The notes beneath the pieces were generated by a model that searched no databases, was not told the origin of the DNA, and saw only the letters and a program-made list of their open reading frames with translations. Positions 5,383 to 12,188 of a stretch of DNA of 15,888 nt are shown piece after piece (positions within the stretch are counted from its first letter, which is position 1; each line of letters begins with the position of its first letter). This stretch comes from Actinomycetota bacterium (GTDB taxonomy: Bacteria > Actinomycetota > Acidimicrobiia > Acidimicrobiales > Microtrichaceae). Made by a program: the position numbers and the translations under genes. Location: NCBI GenBank assembly GCA_005777415.1, contig SXMI01000068.1, forward strand, positions 1 through 15,888. The letters run 5' to 3'.

Positions 5383-6048
5383 TCAGGCGAGCTGACCGCG
5401 GAGGATGCTCTTGCCCGAGTGCGACTCGTCGCCGTCGTTCAGCTCACCGGAGATGTCGACCACCGGGAACTCCGAAGTGGACAGGTCGTCGGGGAGCACG
5501 ACCTCGACGACGCCGTCGGTCTGGTCGAACTTGGTGAGGGCCTGCGGGTTGGACCCGTCCGGAGCCAGCAGCCACAGCTCGAAGAAGTCGGCGGCCTCGG
5601 CGGGCGAGAGGCCCGACAGGTCCACCCGCAACCGGACGCCGTCGTCGGTCCGGATCAGTTCGGCCGCACCGCTCCCGCCACCGGCGAGCAGGTCCAGGTC
5701 GGTCGAGGCGACGAGCTCGGTTCCACCGCCCGACGCCCGGTTGAACATGACCGCACCCAGGGCCACCACGATCAGGACGGCGGCGGCGACGGCCAACAGC
5801 GTGCGGCCGATCCGACCGGGTCGGGCCGTGACGGGAACGCCGGCCCGACGTTCGGCCAGCGAGGTGACGGGTGCGACCGGCACTGCGGCCTCGTCGTCGT
5901 GGAGACGGGCGGCGATCCGGTCCCAGAGGTCGGCGGGCGGTCCGGGGTCGTCGAGGTCCATCGGGCCGGCGGACAGGACCCGACCGATCCGCTCGAAGGC
6001 GGCGCGCCCGTCCGGGTCGTCGGTGAGCTGGTCAAACTCGAGCCGCAT
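5383..6048 (-). CDS. Anti-sigma factor, RskA type
   Basis: A 221-residue membrane-anchored regulator that would bind the ECF sigma factor encoded just upstream. The cytoplasmic N-terminus (1-80) contains LWDRIAARL (41-49). One transmembrane helix spans about 82-102 (TLLAVAAAVLIVVALGAVMF). An extracytoplasmic RskA_C-like domain follows (about 110-220), with the characteristic FELWLLAPDG (156-165) and the closing SGKSILRGQL (211-220). There is no cysteine in the protein, so no zinc-binding H-x3-C-x2-C motif. ATG 6048 has a good Shine-Dalgarno (GGAGG, complement of 6055-6059) and lies 17 bp inside the end of the sigma gene, so the pair is translationally coupled. Release presumably occurs by regulated proteolysis, as in the RskA family. 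Confidence 0.85.
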   Translation of the reverse strand: MRLEFDQLTDDPDGRAAFERIGRVLSAGPMDLDDPGPPADLWDRIAARLHDDEAAVPVAPVTSLAERRAGVPVTARPGRIGRTLLAVAAAVLIVVALGAVMFNRASGGGTELVASTDLDLLAGGGSGAAELIRTDDGVRLRVDLSGLSPAEAADFFELWLLAPDGSNPQALTKFDQTDGVVEVVLPDDLSTSEFPVVDISGELNDGDESHSGKSILRGQLA

Positions 6049-6586
6049 CGAAGCCCTCCAGGTTGCGGCGCAGGCGTTCGAGCCCGCGGCGGATGTCGCT
6101 CTTGACGGTTCCGAGCGGCTGGTTCGTCCGCTCGGCGATCTCGGTGTGGGTCAGGTCCTCGAAGAAGGCCAGCTCCACCATCTGGCGGGCCCGTTCGGGG
6201 AGGTGCTGCAGCGCCTCGGTCAGCAGCATGCGCAGGGCCAGGTCGTCGGCCGTGGCCTCGTCGACCGAGGCCTCGGGGGCCTGGTCGTCGGAGATCTCCG
6301 GACGCCGGGCCCGCGCCCGGGTGGCGTCGATCGACTTGAACCGGGCGATGCCCATGAGCCAGCCGGTGATCGTCCCCTGGCTCGGGTCGAAGCGCTCCCG
6401 GCTGCGCCACGCCGCCAGGAACACCTCCTGGGTGACATCGGCGGCGTGGTCGGCGCCGACGACCCGCCGGCAGTAGCTGTGCACCAGTCGACCGTGGGCG
6501 TCGTAGAGCTGGCGCAGGGCGGCCTCGTCACCGCCGGCGAACGCCGCGGCGACGGGGTCGTCGGGGGGTGCCGTGGCGCGATCCAC
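6032..6586 (-). CDS. ECF RNA polymerase sigma factor
   Basis: A sigma-70-family factor of 184 residues. Region 2 covers about residues 24-92 (LYDAHGRLVHSYCRRVVGA, then DVTQEVFLAAWR and GWLMGIARFKSID). Region 4 covers about 124-176 (LPERARQMVELAFFEDLTHT, then IAERTNQPLGTVKSDIRRGL, the helix-turn-helix). The start GTG 6586 is preferred over GTG 6637 because a TACCTT hexamer lies six bases before it and because residue 1 then falls just ahead of region 2, as usual for ECF factors. It overlaps the RskA-type anti-sigma gene by 17 bp; the pair resembles SigK/RskA-type systems in layout. The signal sensed cannot be told from sequence. Confidence 0.88.
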   Translation of the reverse strand: MDRATAPPDDPVAAAFAGGDEAALRQLYDAHGRLVHSYCRRVVGADHAADVTQEVFLAAWRSRERFDPSQGTITGWLMGIARFKSIDATRARARRPEISDDQAPEASVDEATADDLALRMLLTEALQHLPERARQMVELAFFEDLTHTEIAERTNQPLGTVKSDIRRGLERLRRNLEGFDAARV

Positions 6587-6592
6587 GGTCGT

Positions 6593-6598
6593 AAGGTA
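6593..6598 (-). promoter_or_regulatory. Putative -10 element for the sigma/anti-sigma operon
   Basis: The complement of 6593-6598 reads TACCTT, six bases before GTG 6586. This supports a leaderless start there. No convincing -35 is present. Confidence 0.4.
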
Positions 6599-6696
6599 GC
6601 GGCCCGGTCCGGCCGACGCGTACGCCACGCTGCTCACGGATCCCGGCGAGGGTTGGAGGAGTTCGGCACTCGGATCTCCGGTCGGTAGGCGATCGT

Positions 6697-6718
6697 CTCC
6701 GGGCCACGCTGCCCGGAG
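6697..6718 (-). terminator. Hairpin downstream of the 189-aa unknown gene
   Basis: CTCCGGGC (6697-6704) and GCCCGGAG (6711-6718) form a perfect 8-bp stem with a six-base loop. On the minus strand it lies about 110 bases beyond the stop of the 189-aa gene and upstream of the sigma gene. It lacks a T-run, as is common in high-GC actinobacteria. Confidence 0.4.
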
Positions 6719-6723
6719 TGGTG

Positions 6724-6737
6724 GAGCGTTGACGCTC
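6724..6737. promoter_or_regulatory. Perfect 14-bp palindrome upstream of the sigma operon
   Basis: GAGCGT-TG-ACGCTC is a perfect inverted repeat in the 240-bp gap (6587-6826) before the sigma gene. It could be an operator or part of the adjacent hairpin region. No regulator gene is linked to it. Confidence 0.3.
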
Positions 6738-6751
6738 TGTGCTCCGGGAAT

Positions 6752-6780
6752 GATTCGCCGTGGCGGGGTGTTCCGGATGC
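6752..6780 (-). promoter_or_regulatory. Candidate ECF-sigma promoter ahead of the sigma/anti-sigma operon
   Basis: On the minus strand GCATCC (complement of 6775-6780) is followed after 17 bases by CGAATC (complement of 6752-6757). As I recall, SigK-type promoters read CCATCC, a 16-17-base spacer, then CGAATC, so this is one mismatch away and would fit autoregulation by a SigK/RskA-like pair. It is about 165 bases upstream of GTG 6586, with the hairpin at 6697-6718 between them, which weakens the case. Confidence 0.28.
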
Positions 6781-6826
6781 ACGTTTCCCCGAAAGCCCCG
6801 GATCGACCGTCGGGCCAGGGGTCGCC

Positions 6827-7396
6827 TCAGAGGTCGTCGAGCCAGACCGGGGCCGATTCGAGCAGGAACCGGGAGACCTCCAGGCACCGTTCGAGCGGAT
6901 CGCAGAGCTGTTCCTGACCCAGGTAGATCTGGGTCAGGCTCACCTCGATGCGGGCCACGACGGTCAGCGATCGCTCCGACGGGTCGGTCACCGTGGGGAA
7001 CGAGTCCACCGCCGACACCTCGACCGGCAGGTCCGGTCCGCCGATCCCGGCGAGCTCCGTCGCCAGCAGGAGGAGGTCCGGGCAGCGGGGGAGCGGCGGC
7101 AGCGACCAGGTGAAGGTGATGGGCAGGAGGTGGACGTCCTCGGGTGTGTCGTCGGGGTCGAGCGCCAGCACCTGGTCCTCGAAGGCGAGCAGGGTGCGGG
7201 GCTCGACCTCGACCGAGAGGTGGAACTCGAGCGGCCCGCCGCAGGCCTCCTCGGGATGGAGGTCGACCTCCCAGGCCTGGCGCATGGAGTAGGTCTCGAC
7301 GAAGTGCCGCTCGTCGTGGATGTGGAAGCCGTGGTCGGCCGCGTGGTTCTTCAGGTCCGACACGAAGCCGGCGACGTCGATCACTGCCATCGCCAT
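6827..7396 (-). CDS. Conserved-looking protein of unknown function, 189 aa
   Basis: I do not recognise this family. The protein is acidic, soluble and without signal peptide or membrane segment. An N-terminal helical part (VIDVAGFVSDLKNHAADHGF) leads into an alternating hydrophobic pattern suggesting beta strands (LEFHLSVEVEPRTLLAFED, and LLPITFTWSLPPLPRCPDL). A C-terminal SLTQIYLGQEQLCDPLERCL segment ends in VWLDDL. The start is ATG 7396; ATG 7390, two codons on, is equally possible, and neither has a Shine-Dalgarno or a TANNNT at the right place. It is transcribed divergently from the phosphatase gene across a 69-bp gap. Third codon positions are strongly G/C, which supports a real gene. 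Confidence 0.72.
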   Translation of the reverse strand: MAMAVIDVAGFVSDLKNHAADHGFHIHDERHFVETYSMRQAWEVDLHPEEACGGPLEFHLSVEVEPRTLLAFEDQVLALDPDDTPEDVHLLPITFTWSLPPLPRCPDLLLLATELAGIGGPDLPVEVSAVDSFPTVTDPSERSLTVVARIEVSLTQIYLGQEQLCDPLERCLEVSRFLLESAPVWLDDL

Positions 7397-7420
7397 CAGG
7401 TTGCCAGCTGGCGGACCCCG

Positions 7421-7437
7421 GACGAAACGGGTTCGTC
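7421..7437. promoter_or_regulatory. Inverted repeat in the divergent intergenic region
   Basis: GACGAA (7421-7426) and TTCGTC (7432-7437) are perfect complements around ACGGG. The repeat lies 15 bases upstream of the -10 hexamer of the phosphatase gene and 25 bases from the opposite start, where a shared operator could act. It is also short enough to be chance. Confidence 0.3.
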
Positions 7438-7452
7438 GACATCGGGTCCGGG

Positions 7453-7458
7453 TACCCT
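7453..7458 (+). promoter_or_regulatory. Putative -10 element of the phosphatase-NUDIX operon
   Basis: TACCCT is followed after seven bases by GTG 7466, with no Shine-Dalgarno between, consistent with a leaderless transcript. Confidence 0.4.
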
Positions 7459-7465
7459 CGGCCTC

Positions 7466-8287
7466 GTGGGATCCGATGGCGACGACGACGAGTTGGTCGG
7501 CCTGCTGGAGCGGACCGCCGACGCCGTGGGTGCCGCCCTGGAGGACTTCCGTCGGACGGCTCCGGAACGCTGGCGGGACCGTGGTGACCGGCCGGGCCAG
7601 TACGCCCTCGACCTGGTCGCCGACCGGGCGGCCCACGAGGTCCTGGACCCGGCGCTGGTCGGCGGCGAACCGGTCGGCGTGCTGTCGGAGGAGTCCGGGC
7701 TGCAGGGGGCGGACCGACGGGTGGTCGTCGTGGTCGATCCCGTCGACGGGTCGACGAACGCCTCCCGGCGGATCCCCTGGTACGCCTGCAGCCTGGCGGC
7801 GGTGCACGACGGCCGGCTGCGGGCGGCGGTGGTCGACAACCTGGCGACGGGCGTCCGGTACCGGGCGGTCCGGGGTGCGGGCGCCACCCGGGACGGCGTC
7901 ACCATCAGGTGCTCCGGTCAGGACGAGCTGGCCTCGGCGGTGCTGGTGCTGAACGGCTACGCCGGCGCCCACGCCGGCTGGCGTCAGTACCGGACCATGG
8001 GCGCCATGGCGCTCGACCTGTGCGCCGTCGCCGACGGCACCTTCGACGGCTCGGTCGACTGCACGGTCGATGCGATCAATCCGTGGGACTACCTGGGTGG
8101 CGTGCTGGTGCTCGAGGAGGCCGGAGGGTCGGTGCGTGACCTCCACGACCGTCCGCTGGTGGACCTGGACCCGGGGACCCGACGGACCCTGGTGTCGGCC
8201 GGGTCGGCGGATCTCCTCGAGCAGCTGCTGCAGGCCCGCAGTGCCATGCCGCCGGGTCGGCCCCGCGGGCCGGTCGTCGCCCCCTGA
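7466..8287 (+). CDS. Inositol-monophosphatase-family phosphatase
   Basis: A 273-residue soluble, Mg-dependent phosphomonoesterase of the FIG/IMPase fold. Metal-binding motifs are visible in order: SEESG (E75, E76), DPVDGSTN (91-98, the family signature), and WDYLGGVLVLEEAGG (207-221, the C-terminal signature with D208). The substrate cannot be fixed: inositol 1-phosphate, histidinol phosphate (HisN) and PAP (CysQ) enzymes share these motifs, and no histidine or sulfur genes are nearby. GTG 7466 is chosen because of the -10 hexamer seven bases upstream and because the N-terminal helix DDELVGLLERTADAVGAAL begins directly after it; frame sequence before it is antisense to the divergent gene. Its stop overlaps the NUDIX start by one base (TGATG). 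Confidence 0.85.
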   Translation: MGSDGDDDELVGLLERTADAVGAALEDFRRTAPERWRDRGDRPGQYALDLVADRAAHEVLDPALVGGEPVGVLSEESGLQGADRRVVVVVDPVDGSTNASRRIPWYACSLAAVHDGRLRAAVVDNLATGVRYRAVRGAGATRDGVTIRCSGQDELASAVLVLNGYAGAHAGWRQYRTMGAMALDLCAVADGTFDGSVDCTVDAINPWDYLGGVLVLEEAGGSVRDLHDRPLVDLDPGTRRTLVSAGSADLLEQLLQARSAMPPGRPRGPVVAP

Positions 8288-8850
8288 TGGGTGATCCGGC
8301 CGACCGGTCCACCTGGGCGGCGCTCCGGGACCGGGCCTACGGGGCGTTCCTGCAGGTCTTCCGGGTCCTGCCGCGTCGGGTGCGCCGCTGGCTGGTGCGG
8401 GCCGGGTCCCCCCACTACACGGTCGGGGCGATCTGCTTCGTCCGGCGCCGCGACGGTGCGCTGCTGCTGGTCCGCCACGTCTACTGGGGGCGCTGGGGTA
8501 CTGCCGGCGGACTGGCCAAGCGGGGCGAGCGGCCCGAGCAGGCGGCCGTGCGGGAGACCAAGGAGGAGGTCGGCCTGGACGTCGAGCTCGACGGTGAGCC
8601 CGTGGTCGTGGTCGATCCCGTGGCCCGGCGCGTCGACGTCGTGTTCCTGGCCCGGCCCTCGCCCGTGGCGGCGCTCGACGACGTCCGGCCGAGCTCGCCG
8701 GAGATCACGGCGGTCCGGTGGTTCGAGCCGGGCAACCTCCCGGACCTGCAGTCCGACACGGCCACCGCGCTGGCCGCCCTGGAGCGGGCGGGGCGGCTGG
8801 ACCCCGTCGCGGGCCCGCTCACGCCATCATCTGACCGCCGGACACGTTGA
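8287..8850 (+). CDS. NUDIX hydrolase
   Basis: A 187-residue protein. The NUDIX box is complete: G75-x5-E81-x7-R89-E90-x2-E93-E94-x-G96-L97, within GLAKRGERPEQAAVRETKEE. An N-terminal helical extension of about 40 residues (RDRAYGAFLQVFRVLPRR) precedes the first strand, HYTVGAICFVRRRDG. NUDIX enzymes hydrolyse nucleoside diphosphates linked to another group; the specific substrate is unknown. ATG 8287 overlaps the phosphatase stop by one base, so the two are co-translated. Its 3' end overlaps the end of the convergent dehydrogenase gene by 32 bp (8819-8850), where both frames are coding. Confidence 0.9.
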   Translation: MGDPADRSTWAALRDRAYGAFLQVFRVLPRRVRRWLVRAGSPHYTVGAICFVRRRDGALLLVRHVYWGRWGTAGGLAKRGERPEQAAVRETKEEVGLDVELDGEPVVVVDPVARRVDVVFLARPSPVAALDDVRPSSPEITAVRWFEPGNLPDLQSDTATALAALERAGRLDPVAGPLTPSSDRRTR

Positions 8851-9661
8851 TCGCCTCGCCGGTCACGTAGCTCGCGTCGTCGGAGCAGAGGAAGGCGATC
8901 GCCGAGGCCACCTCGTGGGCCTGCTGGAGCCGGCCCAGCGGGATCTCACGCTCGACCCAGCCGGCGAAGCCGCCCGGCTGGGAGGCGTCCATGAACTGCA
9001 CGAACAGGTCACCCGGGTTGAGCAGGTCGGTGTCGACCGTTCCCGGGCACACGGCGTTGACCGTGATCCCCGCGGCGGCCCACTCCTTGGCCCTCACCTG
9101 GGTCCGCCCGATCACGCCGGCCTTGGCCGCCGAGTAGGCGCCCAGGAGCGGCCAGCCGATCTTGCCGGCCTGGGACGAGACGTTGACGATCCGTCCCCCC
9201 TCGCCGTGCTCGATCATCCGACGGGCGCAGGCCCGTGAGGTCAGGAAGGTGCCCGTGAGGTTGACGGCCACGACCGCGTCGAACTCGGGGCGCGGGACGT
9301 CGAGCACCGGTGCGGCCCCGAACCCGGCGCCCGACCCGCCGGCGACGTTCGCGAGCAGCTGGGGTGGTCCGAGCACCTCGGCGATCTGCTCGATCGCCGC
9401 CTCGACCTGGGCCTCGTCGGTCACGTCGGCGGCCACGGCGACCGACCGTGCGCCGAGCTGTTCGAGTTCCTCGACGAGCGACGCCAGGTCGTTCGGGCCG
9501 GCGACCGCGTGGTCGGGGAAGCCCTCGATCGGCCGGGCGATGTCGACGACCCCGACGGCCGCCCCTTCACGGGCGAGGCGGACGGCGGTGGCGCGACCGA
9601 TCGATCTGGGGCGCGCCGCGCCGGTGACGCCGGCGCCCTTGCCGGAGATCCCTGGGAGCTT
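8819..9661 (-). CDS. Short-chain dehydrogenase/reductase without a recognisable start codon
   Basis: A classical NAD(P)-dependent SDR of about 280 residues. Counting from codon 9661, the cofactor motif is VTGAARPRSIGRA (12-24), with NVAGG (105-109) replacing N-N-A-G, catalytic Ser in NVSSQAG (160-166), and Y176-x3-K180 in AYSAAKAG. An insertion after the second strand (ARPIEGFPDHAVAGPNDLA, 42-60) resembles that of nicotinoprotein-type SDRs. The N-terminus is problematic: no ATG, GTG or TTG lies between a TACCGT -10-like hexamer (complement of 9668-9673) and the cofactor motif. The codon six bases after that hexamer, where a leaderless start is expected, is AAG. The next in-frame ATG is upstream at 9790, beyond the promoter of the divergent gene. 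The given 5' end is therefore provisional. Confidence 0.75.
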   Translation of the reverse strand, partial: KLPGISGKGAGVTGAARPRSIGRATAVRLAREGAAVGVVDIARPIEGFPDHAVAGPNDLASLVEELEQLGARSVAVAADVTDEAQVEAAIEQIAEVLGPPQLLANVAGGSGAGFGAAPVLDVPRPEFDAVVAVNLTGTFLTSRACARRMIEHGEGGRIVNVSSQAGKIGWPLLGAYSAAKAGVIGRTQVRAKEWAAAGITVNAVCPGTVDTDLLNPGDLFVQFMDASQPGGFAGWVEREIPLGRLQQAHEVASAIAFLCSDDASYVTGEAINVSGGQMMA

Positions 9662-9667
9662 GTCCCG

Positions 9668-9673
9668 ACGGTA
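9668..9673 (-). promoter_or_regulatory. Putative -10 element of the SDR gene
   Basis: The complement reads TACCGT. The expected leaderless start six bases downstream is codon AAG at 9661-9659, not a known start codon. The hexamer matches the spacing seen at other starts in this window. Confidence 0.3.
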
Positions 9674-9774
9674 GCGCCGTGTCGGCGGGGTTCGGCCCGG
9701 GCCGGGCCGGCCTGCGGGCACCGGTGCCCGGTGGCGGGGGCCCGAACCCTGCGGTCGCTGTCGCAGGCGGGGGT

Positions 9775-9780
9775 TACGGT
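9775..9780 (+). promoter_or_regulatory. Putative -10 element of the DUF222/HNH gene
   Basis: TACGGT lies eight bases before ATG 9789 and directly adjoins the LexA-like box, so a bound repressor would cover the transcription start. Confidence 0.45.
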
Positions 9781-9796
9781 ACGAACACATGTTCGA
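9781..9796 (+). promoter_or_regulatory. LexA-type SOS box spanning the DUF222/HNH start codon
   Basis: ACGAACACATGTTCGA matches the actinobacterial SOS box TCGAAC-N4-GTTCGA at every fixed position but the first. The arms CGAAC and GTTCG are perfectly palindromic. The ATG at 9789 lies inside the central spacer and right arm. Mycobacterial 13E12-family genes, which encode DUF222/HNH proteins, are reported to carry LexA sites, so the context agrees with DNA-damage control. Confidence 0.75.
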
Positions 9797-11090
9797 TTCC
9801 GCTGGCGAGGACGCATTCCCCATCGTGGTGCCCACCACCGAGCTCACCCGGGCCGCCCGTTCCGTCGCCGACGCCGACCCGCGCGGCGAGTCCGAGGACG
9901 ATCTGCTCGAGCGGCTCGCCGAGGTGGAGTCGGCCCGACGGGCGCTCGAAGCGGCCAGCGCGGCCCTCGTGGCCGAGCTCGACGACCGGAACGTGACCGA
10001 CGATCGCTACGGAACCCGGACCAAGGACTTCCTCTGCGTGCAGTTCCGCCACGACTCGCGGGTCGCCGTCCGGCTGATCCGGACCGGCCGGGCCCTGCGC
10101 CGGCTGGACGTGGTGGGTGCGGCCCTCCGGTCCGGTCGGATCACGCTCGAGCACGCCGCGCTCCTGGCGAACCTCGCCAACCCGCGGGTGGCCGACGTCG
10201 TGCAGGGCGCCCAGAGCGAGCTCGTCGACCTGGCCCGGGTGATGCGGTTCGACGACTGGGCCCGTCACTGTCGGGCGCTGGTCGACCTGGCCGATGCCGA
10301 GGGTGGCCACCGGCCGCACCGGGACCAGCGGCGGTTGCACCTGGGCCGGGGGCTGGACGGTGTGCTCCACCTGTCCGGATCGTTGGTGGGCGCCGAGGCG
10401 GCCACGTTCGCTCACCTCGTCGAGTCGCACGCGGACCAGCTCTTCCGTCGTTCCGCCGCTGACGTTCGGGCGGCGGGGGAGCTCGCCATGCCGTCCCGCG
10501 CCCAGCTGCGGGCGGACGCGCTCGTCGACCTGGTCCGAGCGGGGGCCGCAGCGGTGACGCCTACGGCCACTGCCGCCGACGTCACCCTCGTGATCCCGGC
10601 CGACCATCCGTCGCTCCGAGGCGGCGCGCACCCGCCGGCCGCAACGGGTGCGTCAGGCGCAACGGGTGCAGCAGGTGCGTCCGGCCTCGACGGGCTGTCG
10701 CCGGGCGATGTCGATCTCCTGATGTGCGATCCGTTGGTGCGCGCCCTTGTCGTGGACTCCCTCGGGGTGCCTCTGGATCTGGGTCGCACGGTCCGGTTCG
10801 CCTCCCGTGACCAGCGACGGGCCCTGGCCGCTCGTGACGGCGGCTGCGTGTTCCCCGGCTGCGGGGCGCCAGCATCGTGGACCGATGCCCACCACGTCGT
10901 CCGTTTCGCCGACGGCGGTAGCACCGACCTGTCGAACCTGGCCTCGCTGTGCCGCCACCACCACGGCGTGGTGCACCGCCGGGGGTGGAGCATGTCGTCG
11001 ACCGCCGGTCAGCGGTTCACCTTCACGACGCCCGGGGGACTCGTCCTCGAGTCGCAACGTCACGGACGCCGGGGCCAGGACTCGTCCTGA
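9789..11090 (+). CDS. DUF222 / HNH endonuclease-domain protein (13E12 family)
   Basis: A 433-residue protein. Residues about 30-330 form the helical DUF222 region (DLLERLAEVESARRALEAA, and SGRITLEHAALLANL). A low-complexity Ala/Gly/Thr linker (284-299) follows, then an HNH nuclease domain at about 350-400: CVFPGC (353-358), DAHHV (366-370), NL (383-384) and LCRHHHGVVHRRGW (387-400), with zinc-binding cysteines and the catalytic His intact. The family is abundant in Actinobacteria; its precise role is not established, though nuclease activity and DNA-damage induction are plausible here given the LexA-like box over the start. ATG 9789 gives the family's usual MFD start. It ends nine bases before the convergent oxidase gene. 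Confidence 0.9.
   Translation: MFDSAGEDAFPIVVPTTELTRAARSVADADPRGESEDDLLERLAEVESARRALEAASAALVAELDDRNVTDDRYGTRTKDFLCVQFRHDSRVAVRLIRTGRALRRLDVVGAALRSGRITLEHAALLANLANPRVADVVQGAQSELVDLARVMRFDDWARHCRALVDLADAEGGHRPHRDQRRLHLGRGLDGVLHLSGSLVGAEAATFAHLVESHADQLFRRSAADVRAAGELAMPSRAQLRADALVDLVRAGAAAVTPTATAADVTLVIPADHPSLRGGAHPPAATGASGATGAAGASGLDGLSPGDVDLLMCDPLVRALVVDSLGVPLDLGRTVRFASRDQRRALAARDGGCVFPGCGAPASWTDAHHVVRFADGGSTDLSNLASLCRHHHGVVHRRGWSMSSTAGQRFTFTTPGGLVLESQRHGRRGQDSS
10641..10676 (+). repeat. Two-copy 18-bp tandem repeat in the DUF222/HNH linker
   Basis: GCAACGGGTGCGTCAGGC (10641-10658) and GCAACGGGTGCAGCAGGT (10659-10676) are in-frame copies differing at three positions; a partial third (GCGTCCGGC) follows. 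They encode Ala-Thr-Gly-Ala-Ser-Gly-type units between the DUF222 and HNH parts. Confidence 0.7.
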
Positions 11091-11099
11091 GGCGAAGGC

Positions 11100-12188
11100 T
11101 CAACCCTGCAGCAGGTCGGCCGTGATGTCGTCGAGCGACGCGCACCCGGCCAGCGCCATCGACCGGTCGAGGTCGTCGGCGAGCACCTCGAGCACGCGTT
11201 GCACTCCGTCCTGTCCTGCAACGGCGAGACCCCAGAGCACGGGCCGGCCGATCTGGACCGCGGTCGCGCCCAGGGCCAGGGCCCGCAGGACGTCCGTGCC
11301 CGTCCGGATGCCGCCGTCCACCAGCACGGTCGCTGCGGGATCCGCGGCTGCGACCGCCCGGGCGACCGGGCCGAGCGCCACGGCCGTCGCCGGGGCCCCG
11401 TCGAGTTGCCGGCCGCCGTGGTTGGACACCACGACCCCGACGGTCCCGGCGTCCAGGGCCCGGCGGGCGTCATCGGGCCGGCAGACCCCCTTGATCATCA
11501 CCGGGAGTCGGGTGAGTCCGCAGAGCCACCGCAGGTCGTCCCAGGTGATCGACGGCGACACCGTCCAGCCGAGCACCTCGCCGATCCCACCGGTGGCACC
11601 CGGACCCGGTTGCGGGGCGTGCGCCCGCAGGTTGACCACGTCGATGCCGTCGGGCAGGTGGAATCCGGTGCTCGCCTCGCGGTGCCGGTCGCCCCACACC
11701 GGGGTGTCGACGGTCAGCTGGATCCCGACGCACCCCGCCGCCTCGGCTCGCTCCACCAGCGCCTCGGCCACCGACCGGCGCTCACCGATGTAGAGCTGCA
11801 GCAGCACAGGCGACCGAGTGGCGGCACAGATGTCCTCGAGCAGGGTCGACGACAGGCTCGAGACGACCATCGGTGTGCCCGTCGCCGAGCAGGCCCGGGC
11901 CGTCGCCAGCTCGCCGTCCGGATGCGCGAGCCGGTGGAGCGCGGTCGGCGCCACCAGCACCGGGGCCGGCAGGTCGACTCCGAGCAGCGTCGTTGCCGTG
12001 GACCGGCCGCCGACGTCGACGAGCACGCGGTGCCAGACGTCGAGCTCCGACCACGCCTGCAGGTTCCGGCGGAGCGTGTGTTCGTTCCCCGAGCCGCCGG
12101 CGTAGTAGGCGAGCGCCATCGCGTCGAGGCGACCCGCCGCCTCTGTCTCGAACGCCGCGAGGTGGTCCGGGAGGGGGTCGTTCACCAT
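11100..12188 (-). CDS. FMN-dependent alpha-hydroxy-acid oxidase/dehydrogenase
   Basis: A 362-residue TIM-barrel flavoprotein of the glycolate oxidase/lactate dehydrogenase (LldD) family, which oxidises an L-2-hydroxy acid to the 2-oxo acid. Visible motifs: YYAGGSGNEHTLRRN (28-42), PVLVAPTALHRLAHPDGE (76-93, FMN site), QLYIGERR (131-138), VMIKGV (230-235, catalytic Lys233), SNHGGRQLDGAPAT (255-268, catalytic His257 and substrate Arg260), and LVDGGIRTGTDVLRALALGA (289-308, FMN phosphate). Length is normal. ATG 12188 overlaps the upstream SDR by 7 bp, so it is the last gene of the four-gene unit. The physiological substrate is unknown; mycofactocin maturase MftD is a relative, but no other mycofactocin gene is present. 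Confidence 0.9.
   Translation of the reverse strand: MVNDPLPDHLAAFETEAAGRLDAMALAYYAGGSGNEHTLRRNLQAWSELDVWHRVLVDVGGRSTATTLLGVDLPAPVLVAPTALHRLAHPDGELATARACSATGTPMVVSSLSSTLLEDICAATRSPVLLQLYIGERRSVAEALVERAEAAGCVGIQLTVDTPVWGDRHREASTGFHLPDGIDVVNLRAHAPQPGPGATGGIGEVLGWTVSPSITWDDLRWLCGLTRLPVMIKGVCRPDDARRALDAGTVGVVVSNHGGRQLDGAPATAVALGPVARAVAAADPAATVLVDGGIRTGTDVLRALALGATAVQIGRPVLWGLAVAGQDGVQRVLEVLADDLDRSMALAGCASLDDITADLLQG

Noticed and set aside
6587..6637. A longer sigma factor starting at GTG 6637
   Set aside because: The extra 17 residues look unrelated to ECF N-termini and the TACCTT hexamer places the start at GTG 6586.
7130..7465. Longer phosphatase starting upstream of 7466
   Set aside because: The upstream frame is antisense to the 189-aa gene and has no domain similarity; GTG 7466 has the -10 hexamer and the family N-terminal helix.
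8819..12188. A mycofactocin gene cluster, from an SDR with an insertion and an LldD-like oxidase
   Set aside because: No mftA, mftB or mftC genes are present and the SDR insertion match is loose; the oxidase family is broad.
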